64,000 bases of DNA, from NCBI GenBank assembly GCA_022825705.1, contig JAJDWH010000028.1, forward strand, positions 62,001-126,000, written 5' to 3'. Source of the DNA: Alphaproteobacteria bacterium (GTDB taxonomy: Bacteria; Pseudomonadota; Alphaproteobacteria; TMED109). Below are positions 1 to 10,785 of the stretch, piece after piece. The notes under the pieces are model-generated. The model was given only the letters and a program-made list of their open reading frames with translations, was not told the DNA's origin and searched no databases. Within the stretch, counting starts at the first letter, position 1, and each line of letters starts with the position of its first letter. The translations under genes and the position numbers were made by a program.

Positions 1-3
1 GCG

Positions 4-1119
4 TCAGACCTTTCGCATCACAACAATGCGGTTGCTGTTTGTTCCACGCCGGTTGTTCGCAACCCCCCAGCAGTTGGAGGTTTTGGTGAATTCCTGCTGG
101 TTGATCATCACGCCGAGGACTTCCAGCGGCAATCCCTCGGCGGCAGCCACAACATGGGTTTCCAGACGGATGGTTCCGTTACGGACCTCGCCCACCTCAA
201 AGGCGATGTGACCACCCCACCTCGTGACCCGGGCCAGCTCCACGAGCGTGGATCGGACGAACTGCTGCCAGTCGTCGACGTTCCGGAGCTGGGAGAGTCT
301 GACGTCGTGGGGGTCGATTCCCAGGAACCAGCAGCGAAGCCAGTTGTCGGTTACGTAGTCGACCACGTCGAGAAATGGGGGCGAAGTCACGGTCAAGGCG
401 ACCGCCCCGGACGGGATTTGGAATGTGTCGTTCGATTGCTCGGTCAACAGCAGGTGGCGCCTGGCCGTCGGCAGCACGCGCGATGACAGCAGGGACCGCG
501 ACTTTCGTTCAATGATCGCTGGAACATCTCGGCGGGGCGGCACCTGGTTGCGACGCCGGTTGATGATCCGCTGCCGTTCCAGCGACACCGCCTGGTTGGG
601 CGGCATGGTGTAGACCGAGAAGAACCCGGACGAGTGCCCGGTCAGCCGGTTGATCGCGATCATCCGGATCCACTTGTCCACCAGGTCCAGGCATCCGGCG
701 TCCTGGCGGTCCAGGATCCATCGTCGAAGCCCTTCGATCCGGGCCAGGGTCTCTGGGTGGTAGAAGGCCTCCAGATCGCCGCGGTCAACGCGGGTGAAAT
801 TGTCCCACGGAATCGACCGGAGACGCGTCACGACCTCGGATTGGGTGGGAGGGTTGATACGGGGCTCGGTAAAGGCCTTGCTCAGTGGGTTGGTGTCGTT
901 CCCGTAGGGAATCCGTTCGGCCAGTGCTGCCTCGATCGGTGTCGTACCCCTGCCCATAAAGGGGTCGTAGACAACGTCGTTCCTAGCCGTTAGACGCCGG
1001 ATGTAGAACCCCGGGAGCTGCGGCTTGAAACAGGCGCGGTACGAGACTTCGTGAATGCGATGCGCCTGGCGTTGCCGTGCGGTCCAGAACTCGTTAACGA
1101 AATACCGCACACCGTCCAT
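4..1119 (-). CDS. DNA methyltransferase (N4-cytosine/N6-adenine type), start uncertain
   Basis: S-adenosylmethionine-dependent DNA methyltransferase. Counting from the ATG at 1119, the SAM-binding motif I is DPFMGRGTT at about residues 52-60 and the catalytic motif IV is TSPPF at about 245-249. Motif I before motif IV is the alpha/gamma-like order. The protein would be 371 aa. Plausible protein sequence continues upstream in frame (a run such as DLENFAEFGTPT) but has no ATG, GTG or TTG there. A strong AAGGAGG at 1245-1251 sits 5 bases before an in-frame CTG at 1239, and a TTG lies at 1392. The gene may therefore start at CTG 1239 or further up, or be 5'-truncated. I see no restriction endonuclease or target-recognition partner beside it, but the window edge cuts off the other side. 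The family is clear; the recognition site is unknown. Confidence 0.8.
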   Translation of the reverse strand: MDGVRYFVNEFWTARQRQAHRIHEVSYRACFKPQLPGFYIRRLTARNDVVYDPFMGRGTTPIEAALAERIPYGNDTNPLSKAFTEPRINPPTQSEVVTRLRSIPWDNFTRVDRGDLEAFYHPETLARIEGLRRWILDRQDAGCLDLVDKWIRMIAINRLTGHSSGFFSVYTMPPNQAVSLERQRIINRRRNQVPPRRDVPAIIERKSRSLLSSRVLPTARRHLLLTEQSNDTFQIPSGAVALTVTSPPFLDVVDYVTDNWLRCWFLGIDPHDVRLSQLRNVDDWQQFVRSTLVELARVTRWGGHIAFEVGEVRNGTIRLETHVVAAAEGLPLEVLGVMINQQEFTKTSNCWGVANNRRGTNSNRIVVMRKV

Positions 1120-1513
1120 CGTCTCGACTTGGGTCGGTGTTCCGAATTCGGCGAAGTTCTCCAGATCATCGACAAGGTCGGTCGGGCCGAGGACCGATCT
1201 CTCCGGTGGTGTTCCGTTAGCCGCGATTACAGTCGACAGCTTGGCCTCCTTGACGGGTCGGACCTGCGCGCCCCCGTCCCTTAGCGGCGTCTGGCCTGCG
1301 ACCGGCCCTTCGCCTTGGGTGCCCGCGCCCGACGTTTCGGGTATGCGTTCCCCTGACTGCAGTTTCGTAGAAGAGCGACGGACGTGGTGCAAGTCCTCGC
1401 CGGTTCGGAACCGGATCTGTCGGGCCGCGTGCCGCGATGTGGACACGTCCGGCGGCCAGGCCGCCTGCGCTGCAGGGCCACGGCGGACCGCCGTGGCCAA
1501 GGATGGAAGACCG

Positions 1514-2302
1514 CTAGTCGTCTGTATCCGGAAAGCGATCGACGAGCGCCGCATGCAGGTCCGGATCGCCGGCAGCGAGGATGGTTCCGTTGGATCCCGG
1601 CTGGCACCCGTCCCACGCACTGGCGATGCCGCCAGCCGCGGAAATGATCGCCATGCCCGGCAGCACGTCCCAGGGCTTGATATCGGATTCCACGACTACG
1701 TCGATGTAGCCGGCCGCCAGCATCGCATAGCCCCAGCAATCCGTGCCGTACCGCACAAACAGGGCCTGATCGGTCAGCCGCTGGAAGGCCGCGCGAGCGG
1801 CGGCCGAGCGAATCATGCCCGGCTCCGTCATCGCGACGATCATGCGCTCCGGATCCGCCGGGCGGGAGGTGGTCACCAGCTCGCCGTTTAGCCAAGCTCC
1901 CTGTGGCGCTCCCCACATGCGTTCCCCCGTGATCGCCTGATCGATGACACCGATCGTCGGGTGCCCTCGCTCCAGCAGTCCGACGAGTGTGCCGAAGACC
2001 GGCAATCCGGCGACAAACGCCTTGGTGCCATCGATCGGGTCGAGAATCCACGTGTGCTCGGCGTCTGTATTGTCGGATCCGTATTCTTCGCCCACGACAC
2101 CGTGATGGGGGAAGCGGCGGCCAATGGCGTCGCGCATCTTGGCTTCGGCCGCCCGGTCTGCCTTGGTCACCAGCTGCAGCCGGCTTCCTTTCCCGCTCTT
2201 GACTTCGATCGCCTCGCGTGACCGAAACAGTGGTTGGATCGCCGTACGGGCGAGATCGGCGAGTTCGTGCGCGAAGGTCAGGAATTCGTCGTAGGAAGCC
2301 AT
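1514..2302 (-). CDS. hisN: inositol monophosphatase-family phosphatase, probably histidinol-phosphatase HisN
   Basis: A 262-aa Mg-dependent phosphatase of the inositol monophosphatase superfamily. The metal-binding motifs are all present: GEE at 71-73, DPIDGT at 88-93 and WDVLPG at 211-216. TKAD at 47-50 matches the N-terminal lid of the family. In alphaproteobacteria the member closest in size and motifs is usually HisN, which converts histidinol phosphate to histidinol in histidine synthesis, but inositol-phosphate or CysQ-like activity cannot be excluded from sequence alone. The ATG at 2302 gives the normal family length; the longer upstream frame has no protein character. The methyltransferase frame lies downstream on the same strand. 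Confidence 0.85.
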   Translation of the reverse strand: MASYDEFLTFAHELADLARTAIQPLFRSREAIEVKSGKGSRLQLVTKADRAAEAKMRDAIGRRFPHHGVVGEEYGSDNTDAEHTWILDPIDGTKAFVAGLPVFGTLVGLLERGHPTIGVIDQAITGERMWGAPQGAWLNGELVTTSRPADPERMIVAMTEPGMIRSAAARAAFQRLTDQALFVRYGTDCWGYAMLAAGYIDVVVESDIKPWDVLPGMAIISAAGGIASAWDGCQPGSNGTILAAGDPDLHAALVDRFPDTDD

Positions 2303-2731
2303 CGGACTGGAACTCGTGCGCCGGTGGGGAGCCACGATACACGGCCCCCCCTTGTGCCCGGACGACCGCCAGGCGGACCGTACCGTATGGCGCGAGGAAT
2401 TGCCCCGATCGCCGGTGCGCCGGTCGCACGAACCCGATCTGCAGCAGCCCGGGTGCAGCCGTGCGAAACGCGAACAGCCGGTGCGGGTTGCCCGCCGGGG
2501 GATGCTGTGCCGGCGCGTCTCAAGGCACGCCAATGTTGGTGGGAGGCGAGTGTGGACGCCGTCTTGGCCGGGCCGTTGGCGGTCCCCGATCGGTCCGACC
2601 GATTCTGGGTACGTGCGACGTTCTTGCGAATTTCTTCAGGCTCTTGGTCGGTCTTCCGGCATGTGGCGCCACTGGCGCCGGCGCCGGGAGCGCTCGGCCC
2701 CACGACTCGTTTCGCGTGGTATACACCCCCA
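2303..2731. other. 429-base intergenic region between divergent hisN and bamD
   Basis: Separates the minus-strand phosphatase from plus-strand bamD. Open frames cross it on both strands but lack Shine-Dalgarno sites and recognisable protein sequence. It should carry promoters for both directions; I could not pick convincing -35/-10 pairs. No repeat or RNA gene seen. Confidence 0.5.
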
Positions 2732-3550
2732 ATGCCCGTCTTCTCCCTCGACCGCCTCTGCCCCCGCTCGCGAATCTCGGCATCGCTCGCCCTGGCGGTG
2801 CTGCTGGTCGGATGCTCCGTGTTTCAGGATCCGGCGCCTGTCGTCGAGCGTCCGGTGGAGAAGATCTACAACTCCGCTCTCGACGCGCTGCTTGACGACG
2901 ACTATGTGCTCGCGGTCACGGAATTTGAGCAGGTCGAAGCCCAGTATCCGTATTCGGAATGGGCCACGCGGGCACAGTTGCTGGTCGCGTACGCCAACTA
3001 CCTGAAGAACGACTACACCCTGGCGGTCGCGGCGGCCGAGCGTTTCATCGATCTGCACCCGGGCAGTTCTGACGTGCCCTACGTTCGGTACCTGATCGCC
3101 CTGTGTCACTACGAGCAGATTCCGGATGTCCGGCGCGACCAGACGGAAACCAGGCTTGCCAGAGAGGCGTTGGAGGGGGTGGTTGCCCGCTATCCCGGCA
3201 GCGTCTACGCGCGCGATGCAGCGGTGAAGCTCGATCTCGTCTACGACCATCTTGGGGGTAAGGAGATGGAGGTGGGCCGGACCTACCTTCGACTGCGTCA
3301 ATATCCTGCTGCACTGCGCCGGTTTGCGACGGTCGTCCGATCGTACCCCGAGACCACGCATGTCGCCGAGGCTCTCGCCCGGATGGTCGAGTTGAACTTG
3401 GCCCTCGGCCTTGAGAGCGAAGCACGTTTGCACGCGGCCGTACTCGGCCACAACTATCCGAATAACCGTTGGTACGCGTACGCCTACGACTTGCTTGAAG
3501 GAGATGGGCCGGAGATTCCGCGGTCCTCCTGGTTCTTCGGACTGTTCTGA
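2732..3550 (+). CDS. bamD: outer membrane assembly lipoprotein BamD
   Basis: BamD (ComL) is the essential TPR lipoprotein of the BAM complex that inserts beta-barrel proteins into the outer membrane. The 272-aa product begins with a basic N-terminus, a hydrophobic segment and a lipobox LVGC with the lipidated cysteine at residue 28. It then has tetratricopeptide-like helices (ALDALLDDDYVLAV, AAERFIDLHP, ALRRFATVV). Length and start fit the family; a frame opening further upstream would bury the signal peptide and is rejected. It is followed by recN and ligA, the usual alphaproteobacterial order. The recN start lies 16 bases beyond the bamD stop, so the three genes are probably cotranscribed. 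Confidence 0.95.
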   Translation: MPVFSLDRLCPRSRISASLALAVLLVGCSVFQDPAPVVERPVEKIYNSALDALLDDDYVLAVTEFEQVEAQYPYSEWATRAQLLVAYANYLKNDYTLAVAAAERFIDLHPGSSDVPYVRYLIALCHYEQIPDVRRDQTETRLAREALEGVVARYPGSVYARDAAVKLDLVYDHLGGKEMEVGRTYLRLRQYPAALRRFATVVRSYPETTHVAEALARMVELNLALGLESEARLHAAVLGHNYPNNRWYAYAYDLLEGDGPEIPRSSWFFGLF

Positions 3551-3566
3551 TCGGGCGGGGCATCTC

Positions 3567-5231
3567 GTGCTGATCAGCCTCTCGGTTAGGAATATTGTTC
3601 TGATCGAGGCTCTCGATTTTTCGTTCGGTCCGGGCTTTTGCGTGTTGTCGGGTGAAACCGGCGCGGGCAAGTCGGTGCTGATGGAAGCGCTCGCGCTGGC
3701 GACGGGTCGACGGGCCGATGCCAGCCTGGTGAGGGTCGGTGCGGACGAGGGAGTCGTCACAGCGTCGTTCAAGGTAGCCGCCGACCATCCGGCAGTGGCA
3801 TTTGCCTCCGAGCACGGGATCCAGAGCGATGGCGCGTTGCTGTGTCGCCGGGTGCTGGCACGTAACGGCCGGGGTGGAGCCTTCATCAATGACGTTCCGG
3901 TGACGGTCCGCCTGCTCGAGCAACTCGGGCATCGCCTGTTGCAAATTCATGGCCAGCACGACCGGAGGGGACTGCTTGACGCCACCAGGCATCAGGACTT
4001 CCTGGACGCGTTCGGAAGTCTGTCCCGCGAGTTGCGGAACCTCGGCAAGCGGCACCGGGCCTGGCGCGAAGCCGAAGCGGCCCATCGCGAGGCCGCCGAA
4101 GGACTGGCAAGCACCCGTGCCGCCGAGGAGGAAACCCGGGCCCGGCTGGCAGAGCTGGAGGCCTTGGCGCCTGAGCCCGGCGAAGCCGAACAGCTGGCGG
4201 AGCGTCGATCGTTCCTGATGCAGAGCGGCCGGGTCCTGGCGGTGATCGAACAACTGGCCGCCATCATGGGCGAGGGCTCGACCCGGGCGGCTGCGACGCC
4301 GTCCCTGCACGATGCGTCGGCTGCCCTCGACGGGCTTCCGGAAGTGTCGGGCCCGTTCGCAGAGCTCAAGTCGACGCTGCACCGCGCATTGGTCGAACTG
4401 GGGGAGGCTCGAAACCTGCTCGACGCGGTGCGTGCAGATCTCGAATTGGATCCGAACGAGCTGGAACAGGTGGAAACCCGGCTGTTTGCGCTCCGGTCCG
4501 CGGCGCGCCGCCACGGCGTGCCCCCGGATGAACTGCTCACGGTGCTCGGGGAACTGCGTGAACAGGCGGCGAAGACCGACGCTGACGAGCACCGTGTGAA
4601 AGAACTCGAGGAAGCGGCTAGTGCCGCTCGCCAGGCGTTTGAAACCGCGGTCGAGATGCTGAGCGCGGGCCGCCGGAAAGCGGCAGCATTCCTTGACGAA
4701 CGCATCGGTGACGAACTTGAGGCGCTCCGCATGGGACGAGCACGGTTCGTGACGGAGCTCGAAGAGTTGCCGCGGGACAAGTGGGGATCGCAGGGCGGGG
4801 AGCGGGTGCGTTTCGGCGTGGCGACCATGCAGGGGGCCGCCATCGGCCCCCTGGAGCGAATCGCTTCGGGCGGCGAACTGTCCAGGTTCCTGCTGGCGGT
4901 CCATATCGTCCTGGCACGGGTCACCGAACCGGCAACGCTCGTGTTCGATGAAATCGATGCGGGGGTCGGTGGTGCGGTGGCGGATGCAGTGGGCGCGCGC
5001 CTGGCGCGCCTCGCGCGGCGTCACCAGGTGTTCGCGGTTACCCACCAGCCGCAGGTGGCGGCGCGCGGCCGGCGCCAATGGCTGATCCTTCGGTCCGGAG
5101 ATGCGGTATCGGCTTCCGAACTCGATGAGACTGCCCGCGTCGAGGAAATTGCGCGCATGATCTCCGGCCGCGGACTGACCGACGAGGCGCGCGCCGCTGC
5201 GAAGCGGCTGCTGCAGGAAGGGGGCAAGTGA
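3567..5231 (+). CDS. recN: DNA repair protein RecN
   Basis: SMC-like ATPase of double-strand break repair, 554 aa. Walker A is GETGAGKS at 29-36, the ABC signature SGGELS lies near residue 434, Walker B (LVFDEIDAGVGG) near 458-469 and the H-loop THQPQ near 491. The middle, roughly 150-380, is rich in Arg, Glu and Ala and fits the expected coiled coil. The GTG at 3567 is chosen because the protein then begins at the conserved first strand (LISLSVRNIVLIE) and a GGGCGGGG stretch lies just upstream. The stop overlaps the ligA GTG by 4 bases (GTGA), which implies translational coupling. Confidence 0.96.
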   Translation: MLISLSVRNIVLIEALDFSFGPGFCVLSGETGAGKSVLMEALALATGRRADASLVRVGADEGVVTASFKVAADHPAVAFASEHGIQSDGALLCRRVLARNGRGGAFINDVPVTVRLLEQLGHRLLQIHGQHDRRGLLDATRHQDFLDAFGSLSRELRNLGKRHRAWREAEAAHREAAEGLASTRAAEEETRARLAELEALAPEPGEAEQLAERRSFLMQSGRVLAVIEQLAAIMGEGSTRAAATPSLHDASAALDGLPEVSGPFAELKSTLHRALVELGEARNLLDAVRADLELDPNELEQVETRLFALRSAARRHGVPPDELLTVLGELREQAAKTDADEHRVKELEEAASAARQAFETAVEMLSAGRRKAAAFLDERIGDELEALRMGRARFVTELEELPRDKWGSQGGERVRFGVATMQGAAIGPLERIASGGELSRFLLAVHIVLARVTEPATLVFDEIDAGVGGAVADAVGARLARLARRHQVFAVTHQPQVAARGRRQWLILRSGDAVSASELDETARVEEIARMISGRGLTDEARAAAKRLLQEGGK

Positions 5232-7321
5232 CCACCGGTACCGCCGCGATCGCCGTCGCGGCGCTCAGCCGGGAGGAAGCCCGGTCCGAACTTGCGCGGC
5301 TGGCGGCAGCCATCCTGCGGCACGACCGCGCGTACTACATCGATGACGCACCGAAGATTTCGGATGCGGACTACGACGCTCTCCGTCACCGAAACTCGGA
5401 GATCGAGGAGTGTTGGCCGGAGCTGGTTCGAAACGACAGCCCGTCGGGAAGGGTCGGCGCGCCGCCGACCTCCGGCTTTCGCAAAGTGCGGCATCCGCAA
5501 CCTATGCTGTCGCTGGACAACGTCTTTACTGACGACGAGTTGCAAGAGTTCGTGGAACGGGTCCGAAAGTTCCTCAACTTGGACCCGGTGGTCGAAATCG
5601 CGATTGCGGCCGAGCCGAAGATCGACGGCCTGTCGGCCTCGCTACGGTACGACGATGGCGAGCTGGCGGTGGGCGCCACCCGCGGCGATGGACGGGACGG
5701 CGAGGACGTCACGCGCAACCTCAGGACGATCGCCGCCGTGCCAAAGCGGCTACAGGGCCGCCCGCCCGCCCGCCTTGAAGTACGCGGTGAGGTGTACTTT
5801 CCGATCGAGTCCTTTCACCGTTTGAACGCCGAGCAGCTGGCGTCCGGCAAGCGTGCGTTCGTGAATCCTCGCAATGCCGCGGCCGGGTCCGTTCGGCAGA
5901 TCGATCCGGTGATCACGGCCGAACGCGACCTCGGGTTCTTCGTCCATAGCTGGGGCGAGACTTCCGAGGCGCTTGGCGACACGGTGACGGAGGCCAGGGA
6001 GCGGCTGGCCGGCTTCGGCTTCAATGTCACGCCAGGCACCGAGGTCTGCCAGGACATCGACGCCATGGTGCGGTTCGCCGAACAGCTCTACGCGGACCGT
6101 TCGGAACTCGGATTCGACGTGGACGGGATCGTGTACAAGGTGGACCGTCTGGATTGGCAGCAGCGGCTGGGCGCCTCCACGCGCGCGCCGCGTCATTCCG
6201 TCGCCCGCAAGTTTCCGGCCGAGCGTGCCAAGACGCGCGTCCTGTCAATCGACGTGCAGGTCGGCCGAACCGGCGCCCTGACACCGGTCGCGAGTCTCCA
6301 GCCCGTGACCGTGGGCGGCGTGGTGGTCGGGCGGGCCACACTTCACAACCGCGATGAGATCGATCGTCTCGACGTCCGCGAGGGTGACCTCGTGACGGTC
6401 CAGCGCGCGGGCGACGTGATCCCGCAGGTCGTGGACGTCGATCTCGATGGTCGACCGGAGACGTCGGCACCGTTCGAATTCCCGGAGCAGTGCCCGGCCT
6501 GCGGTCGGCCGGTGGAGCGCGAACCTGACGAGGTCGTGACCCGGTGTCCGGGTGGCCGAGCCTGCGAGGCGCAGGCGTTCCAGCAACTGGTGCATTTCGT
6601 GAGCCGGAATGCCCTCGCGATCGAAGGTCTGGGAGAGCGCCAGCTGCGGGCTTTCTGGGACCGCGGCGATATTCGCGAGCCCGCTGACATCTTCCGGGTA
6701 GCCGAGGACGAGCAGTGGTTGCAGGCGCTGAGCGACGAAAAAGGCTGGGGACCGACATCGGTCCACAACCTTCGCACCGCCATTCGCGGGTCAAGGGACG
6801 TCGCGCTGGAGCGGTTTCTGTTCGCGCTCGGGATCCGGCACGTCGGTCAGGGGAACGCAGCCCAACTCGCACGCGCCGCCGAGTCGCTCGGCAGGCTCAT
6901 GGAACTGGCCGAGCGCGCACGGGACCCGGAAACGCCGGAGTACGCCGAACTGGCGGGCGTGGACGGGATCGGTGCGGCACAGATCCGCGCGCTGGTCGAC
7001 CATTTCACGGACCCGTCCACGCGAACCGTCGTGGACAACCTCCGGGCGGCTAGAGTGAACGTGCAGGATGCGGAAGCGCCGGCCGCCGATTCTCCCCTTT
7101 CCGGTCGGACGCTGGTGTTCACCGGAACGCTGGCCGGGCTCTCCCGCAACGAGGCCAAGGCCCGTGCGGAAGCACTTGGCGCGCGTGTGGCGTCAACAGT
7201 GTCCGCGAAGACCGATTACCTCGTCGCCGGGGAAGGCGGAGGCGCCAAGCGGCGCAAGGCCGAAGCATTGAACATCGAGGTGCTGGACGAGGCGGCCTTC
7301 CAGAAGCTGCTGGAAGCCTGA
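5228..7321 (+). CDS. ligA: NAD-dependent DNA ligase LigA
   Basis: Seals nicks in replication and repair using NAD. The 697-aa product has the normal domain order: N-terminal Ia domain with a YY-D-AP motif near 36-42, adenylation domain with the AMP-accepting lysine in KIDG (K131), OB fold, four-cysteine zinc finger (CPAC near 421, then RC and AC), helix-hairpin-helix repeats and a C-terminal BRCT domain (SGRTLVFTGTL, then KTDYLVAGE). The GTG start overlaps the recN stop. The gene ends 8 bases before the convergent flavoprotein gene, leaving no room for a separate terminator. Confidence 0.97.
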   Translation: MTTGTAAIAVAALSREEARSELARLAAAILRHDRAYYIDDAPKISDADYDALRHRNSEIEECWPELVRNDSPSGRVGAPPTSGFRKVRHPQPMLSLDNVFTDDELQEFVERVRKFLNLDPVVEIAIAAEPKIDGLSASLRYDDGELAVGATRGDGRDGEDVTRNLRTIAAVPKRLQGRPPARLEVRGEVYFPIESFHRLNAEQLASGKRAFVNPRNAAAGSVRQIDPVITAERDLGFFVHSWGETSEALGDTVTEARERLAGFGFNVTPGTEVCQDIDAMVRFAEQLYADRSELGFDVDGIVYKVDRLDWQQRLGASTRAPRHSVARKFPAERAKTRVLSIDVQVGRTGALTPVASLQPVTVGGVVVGRATLHNRDEIDRLDVREGDLVTVQRAGDVIPQVVDVDLDGRPETSAPFEFPEQCPACGRPVEREPDEVVTRCPGGRACEAQAFQQLVHFVSRNALAIEGLGERQLRAFWDRGDIREPADIFRVAEDEQWLQALSDEKGWGPTSVHNLRTAIRGSRDVALERFLFALGIRHVGQGNAAQLARAAESLGRLMELAERARDPETPEYAELAGVDGIGAAQIRALVDHFTDPSTRTVVDNLRAARVNVQDAEAPAADSPLSGRTLVFTGTLAGLSRNEAKARAEALGARVASTVSAKTDYLVAGEGGGAKRRKAEALNIEVLDEAAFQKLLEA

Positions 7322-7329
7322 GCGTGGCT

Positions 7330-8748
7330 TCACACCACCTTGCCGGGATTCATGATCCCCTGCGGGTCAAGCGTGCGTTTCAAGGCCTTCATCATCTCGA
7401 GGGACCCGGCCGGGGCGTACTGCCGTAGGGCCCGGCGCTTCAGCTGTCCGATCCCATGCTCGGCGCTGAAACTTCCCTGCATTCGATCGGCGATCGCGAA
7501 CACGGCGTCCTCGATCGCGTCGCTTTCCGCAAACAGACGGTTGCCGTCATCTCCGGGCGGCCCGAACACGTTGAAGTGGATGTTGCCGTCACCCACGTGG
7601 CCGAACGCGAGCACCCGGTATCCCGGCCAGTCGCGCTGGACCGCCGCCGTGGCCTCGTCGATGAATTGCGGGACCGCGACCACAGGAACCGAGATGTCGT
7701 GCTTGAGACTGCGCCCCTCGTGCTTCTGCGCCTCGGTAACGGTCTCCCGCAGGCGCCATAAATCGGCGCGGTGGGCGAGGCTCTCGGCGCGCACACCATC
7801 CAGCACGAGACCGCGTTCGACCGCCGCCGCGAGAATTTGCTCGCCGGCGGCCCGGGCGTGGCCGTCGACGCCGGCCGTGAGCTCGAGCAGCACGTACCAG
7901 CTGTACCGGGTGGGAAACGGATCGCGGACACCGTCCATGTGTCGGAACACCATGTCCAGGGCATTTCGGTCGTTCAGCTCGAAGGCGACCATCATGTCGG
8001 CGGCAATCTCGCGGGCGACAGCGAACAGCTGGAGGGCGGCCTCAGGATCGGCCACCGCGAGGAACGCGGTATCCACGTCCCGGGGTCGCGGGAAGAGTTC
8101 CATGGTCGCGGCGGTGATGATTCCGAGCGTCCCCTCCGCGCCGATGAACAGCTGCTTCAGGTCGTAGCCGCGGTTGTCCTTCCGCAGGGCGCCGAGGTCG
8201 TCCCACATGGTCCCGTCCGGAAGCACCACTTCAAGACCAAGGGTGAGATTCCGGGCCATGCCGTACCGCAGCACGTTGATTCCGCCCGCGTTGGTGGAGA
8301 GATTGCCGCCGATGGTGCAGCTCCCTTCCGCCGCCAACGACAGAGGGAAGAGGCGATCGGCGCGCTCAGCTTCATGCTGCAGGGTTTGCAGGATGCAGCC
8401 CGCCTCGCAGGTCATCGTGAAGCCCTGTGCATCCAGCTCCCGAATCCGCCGCAGGCGCTCGAGGCTGACCAGGACCTCGCCCCCCGGCGTCACAGGTACC
8501 GTTCCACCGCAAAGCCCGGTCCGTCCGCCCTGTGGAACGATGCCCACGCCGGCATCTGCGCAGATTCGTACGATCGCGGCGACCTCATCGGTCGTGGCTG
8601 GCTTGAGGAGTACCGGGGACACACCCCGGAAGGCCCCGCGTTCGTCGACCAGGTGAGCTTCAAGGTCCCCGGGATCGGTGAAGATTCCGGCTGCTCCGAC
8701 GACGGTCTTCAGGTCCCGCCGTACGGCATTGCTGACCTCGGGCATCAC
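7330..8748 (-). CDS. GlcD/D2HGDH-family FAD-linked 2-hydroxyacid dehydrogenase
   Basis: A 472-aa flavoprotein of the VAO/PCMH fold. The N-terminal FAD-binding domain shows PQGGRTGLCGG near residues 71-81 and NLSTNAGG near 155. The C-terminal FAD-oxidase domain has the metal/substrate motif GHVGDGNIHFN and the late SAEHGIGQLK. The PQGG-type loop resembles D-2-hydroxyglutarate dehydrogenases more than glycolate oxidase GlcD; D-lactate is another possible substrate. It lies 52 bases downstream of the ABC transporter ATPase gene on the same strand and may be the last gene of that cluster, which would link the imported compound to 2-hydroxyacid oxidation. That link is inference. Confidence 0.88.
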   Translation of the reverse strand: MMPEVSNAVRRDLKTVVGAAGIFTDPGDLEAHLVDERGAFRGVSPVLLKPATTDEVAAIVRICADAGVGIVPQGGRTGLCGGTVPVTPGGEVLVSLERLRRIRELDAQGFTMTCEAGCILQTLQHEAERADRLFPLSLAAEGSCTIGGNLSTNAGGINVLRYGMARNLTLGLEVVLPDGTMWDDLGALRKDNRGYDLKQLFIGAEGTLGIITAATMELFPRPRDVDTAFLAVADPEAALQLFAVAREIAADMMVAFELNDRNALDMVFRHMDGVRDPFPTRYSWYVLLELTAGVDGHARAAGEQILAAAVERGLVLDGVRAESLAHRADLWRLRETVTEAQKHEGRSLKHDISVPVVAVPQFIDEATAAVQRDWPGYRVLAFGHVGDGNIHFNVFGPPGDDGNRLFAESDAIEDAVFAIADRMQGSFSAEHGIGQLKRRALRQYAPAGSLEMMKALKRTLDPQGIMNPGKVV

Positions 8749-8800
8749 CCGAGGACCTGGTACTGTCGGTGTCTCGACGCGTGGCCGACGGAACCCCGGC

Positions 8801-9904
<1,104 letters not shown>

Positions 9905-9909
9905 CGGGA

Positions 9910-10785
9910 TCAGCCTTTGGTCGCGCCCGAGGTGAGACCGGCAATGTAGTAGTCCATCAGGAACGCATAGAGGATCACGGGAGGCGCCGCGGCGAGCAGC
10001 GCGCCGGCCATCAGCCCACCCCAGTGGAACACGTCGCCCTTGATGAGCGTCGTGACCGTTCCGACGGTCAGGACCATCTCCGATTCGGAATAGATGTAGG
10101 CAAGCGGGTAGAGGAAATTGGCCCAAGCTACCGTGAATGCGAAAATCGTCGCTGCAATCAGCCCCGGCAGGGCCACCGGAATGAAGACCTTGAGCAGCAT
10201 CTGCAGATGGTTGGCGCCGTCGATCAGTGCCGCCTCATCGAGTTCGCGCGGGATCGAACCGAAATAGCCGATCATGATCCACGTGCAGAACGGGACGGTG
10301 AGGGTCGGGTACACGAGGATCAACGACCAGTACGTGTCGAGCAGCCCGAGCCAGCCCACGATCTTGAACAGCGGGATGAACAGCAGCGTGTCCGGCACCA
10401 GGTAGGTAAGGAACACGCCGGTGGCAAGCACGCCGGAGCCCCAGAACCGCAGCCGTGCCAGCGAATACGCGGCGAGCACGCTGATCACCATGGTGATCGC
10501 GACCACGACGACCGTGACGATGGTGGTGTTGAGGAAGAACCTCGGAAACGACGATTCCGTGAGCAAGTGTTTGTAATGGCCGAACGTCACCCCGTCGGTC
10601 ACGATCCAGGGATTAGAGGCGAGTTCGGCGATCTCAGCATTCGTCTTCAGCGACGTGACCAGCATGTAGTACGGCGGGAACAGGAAGAAGACCACGAAGA
10701 TGCCGAGGCACGCGTAGGCGGCGATCAGCGCCCACCGACGGTTGGCCCGAAGACTCGTGGCGCTCGTGACCGGAACGGCGGTCAT
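9910..10785 (-). CDS. ABC transporter permease, MalG/UgpE type
   Basis: A 291-aa inner-membrane permease with about six hydrophobic segments, the first near 18-38. The cytoplasmic EAA loop that contacts the ATPase reads ELDEAALIDGA near 177-187. The ATG at 10785 overlaps the stop of the upstream permease by 4 bases (ATGA), so the two subunits are translationally coupled. It pairs with the next gene to form the heterodimeric channel; the substrate is unknown. Confidence 0.93.
   Translation of the reverse strand: MTAVPVTSATSLRANRRWALIAAYACLGIFVVFFLFPPYYMLVTSLKTNAEIAELASNPWIVTDGVTFGHYKHLLTESSFPRFFLNTTIVTVVVVAITMVISVLAAYSLARLRFWGSGVLATGVFLTYLVPDTLLFIPLFKIVGWLGLLDTYWSLILVYPTLTVPFCTWIMIGYFGSIPRELDEAALIDGANHLQMLLKVFIPVALPGLIAATIFAFTVAWANFLYPLAYIYSESEMVLTVGTVTTLIKGDVFHWGGLMAGALLAAAPPVILYAFLMDYYIAGLTSGATKG

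Noticed and set aside
2234-2731. N-terminal extension of bamD in frame
   Set aside because: Would place 166 residues without family similarity before the lipoprotein signal peptide, which must be N-terminal.
3045-5078. 677-codon minus-strand open frame
   Set aside because: Lies antisense to bamD and recN, which have complete family motifs. The antisense frame is an artefact of high GC content.
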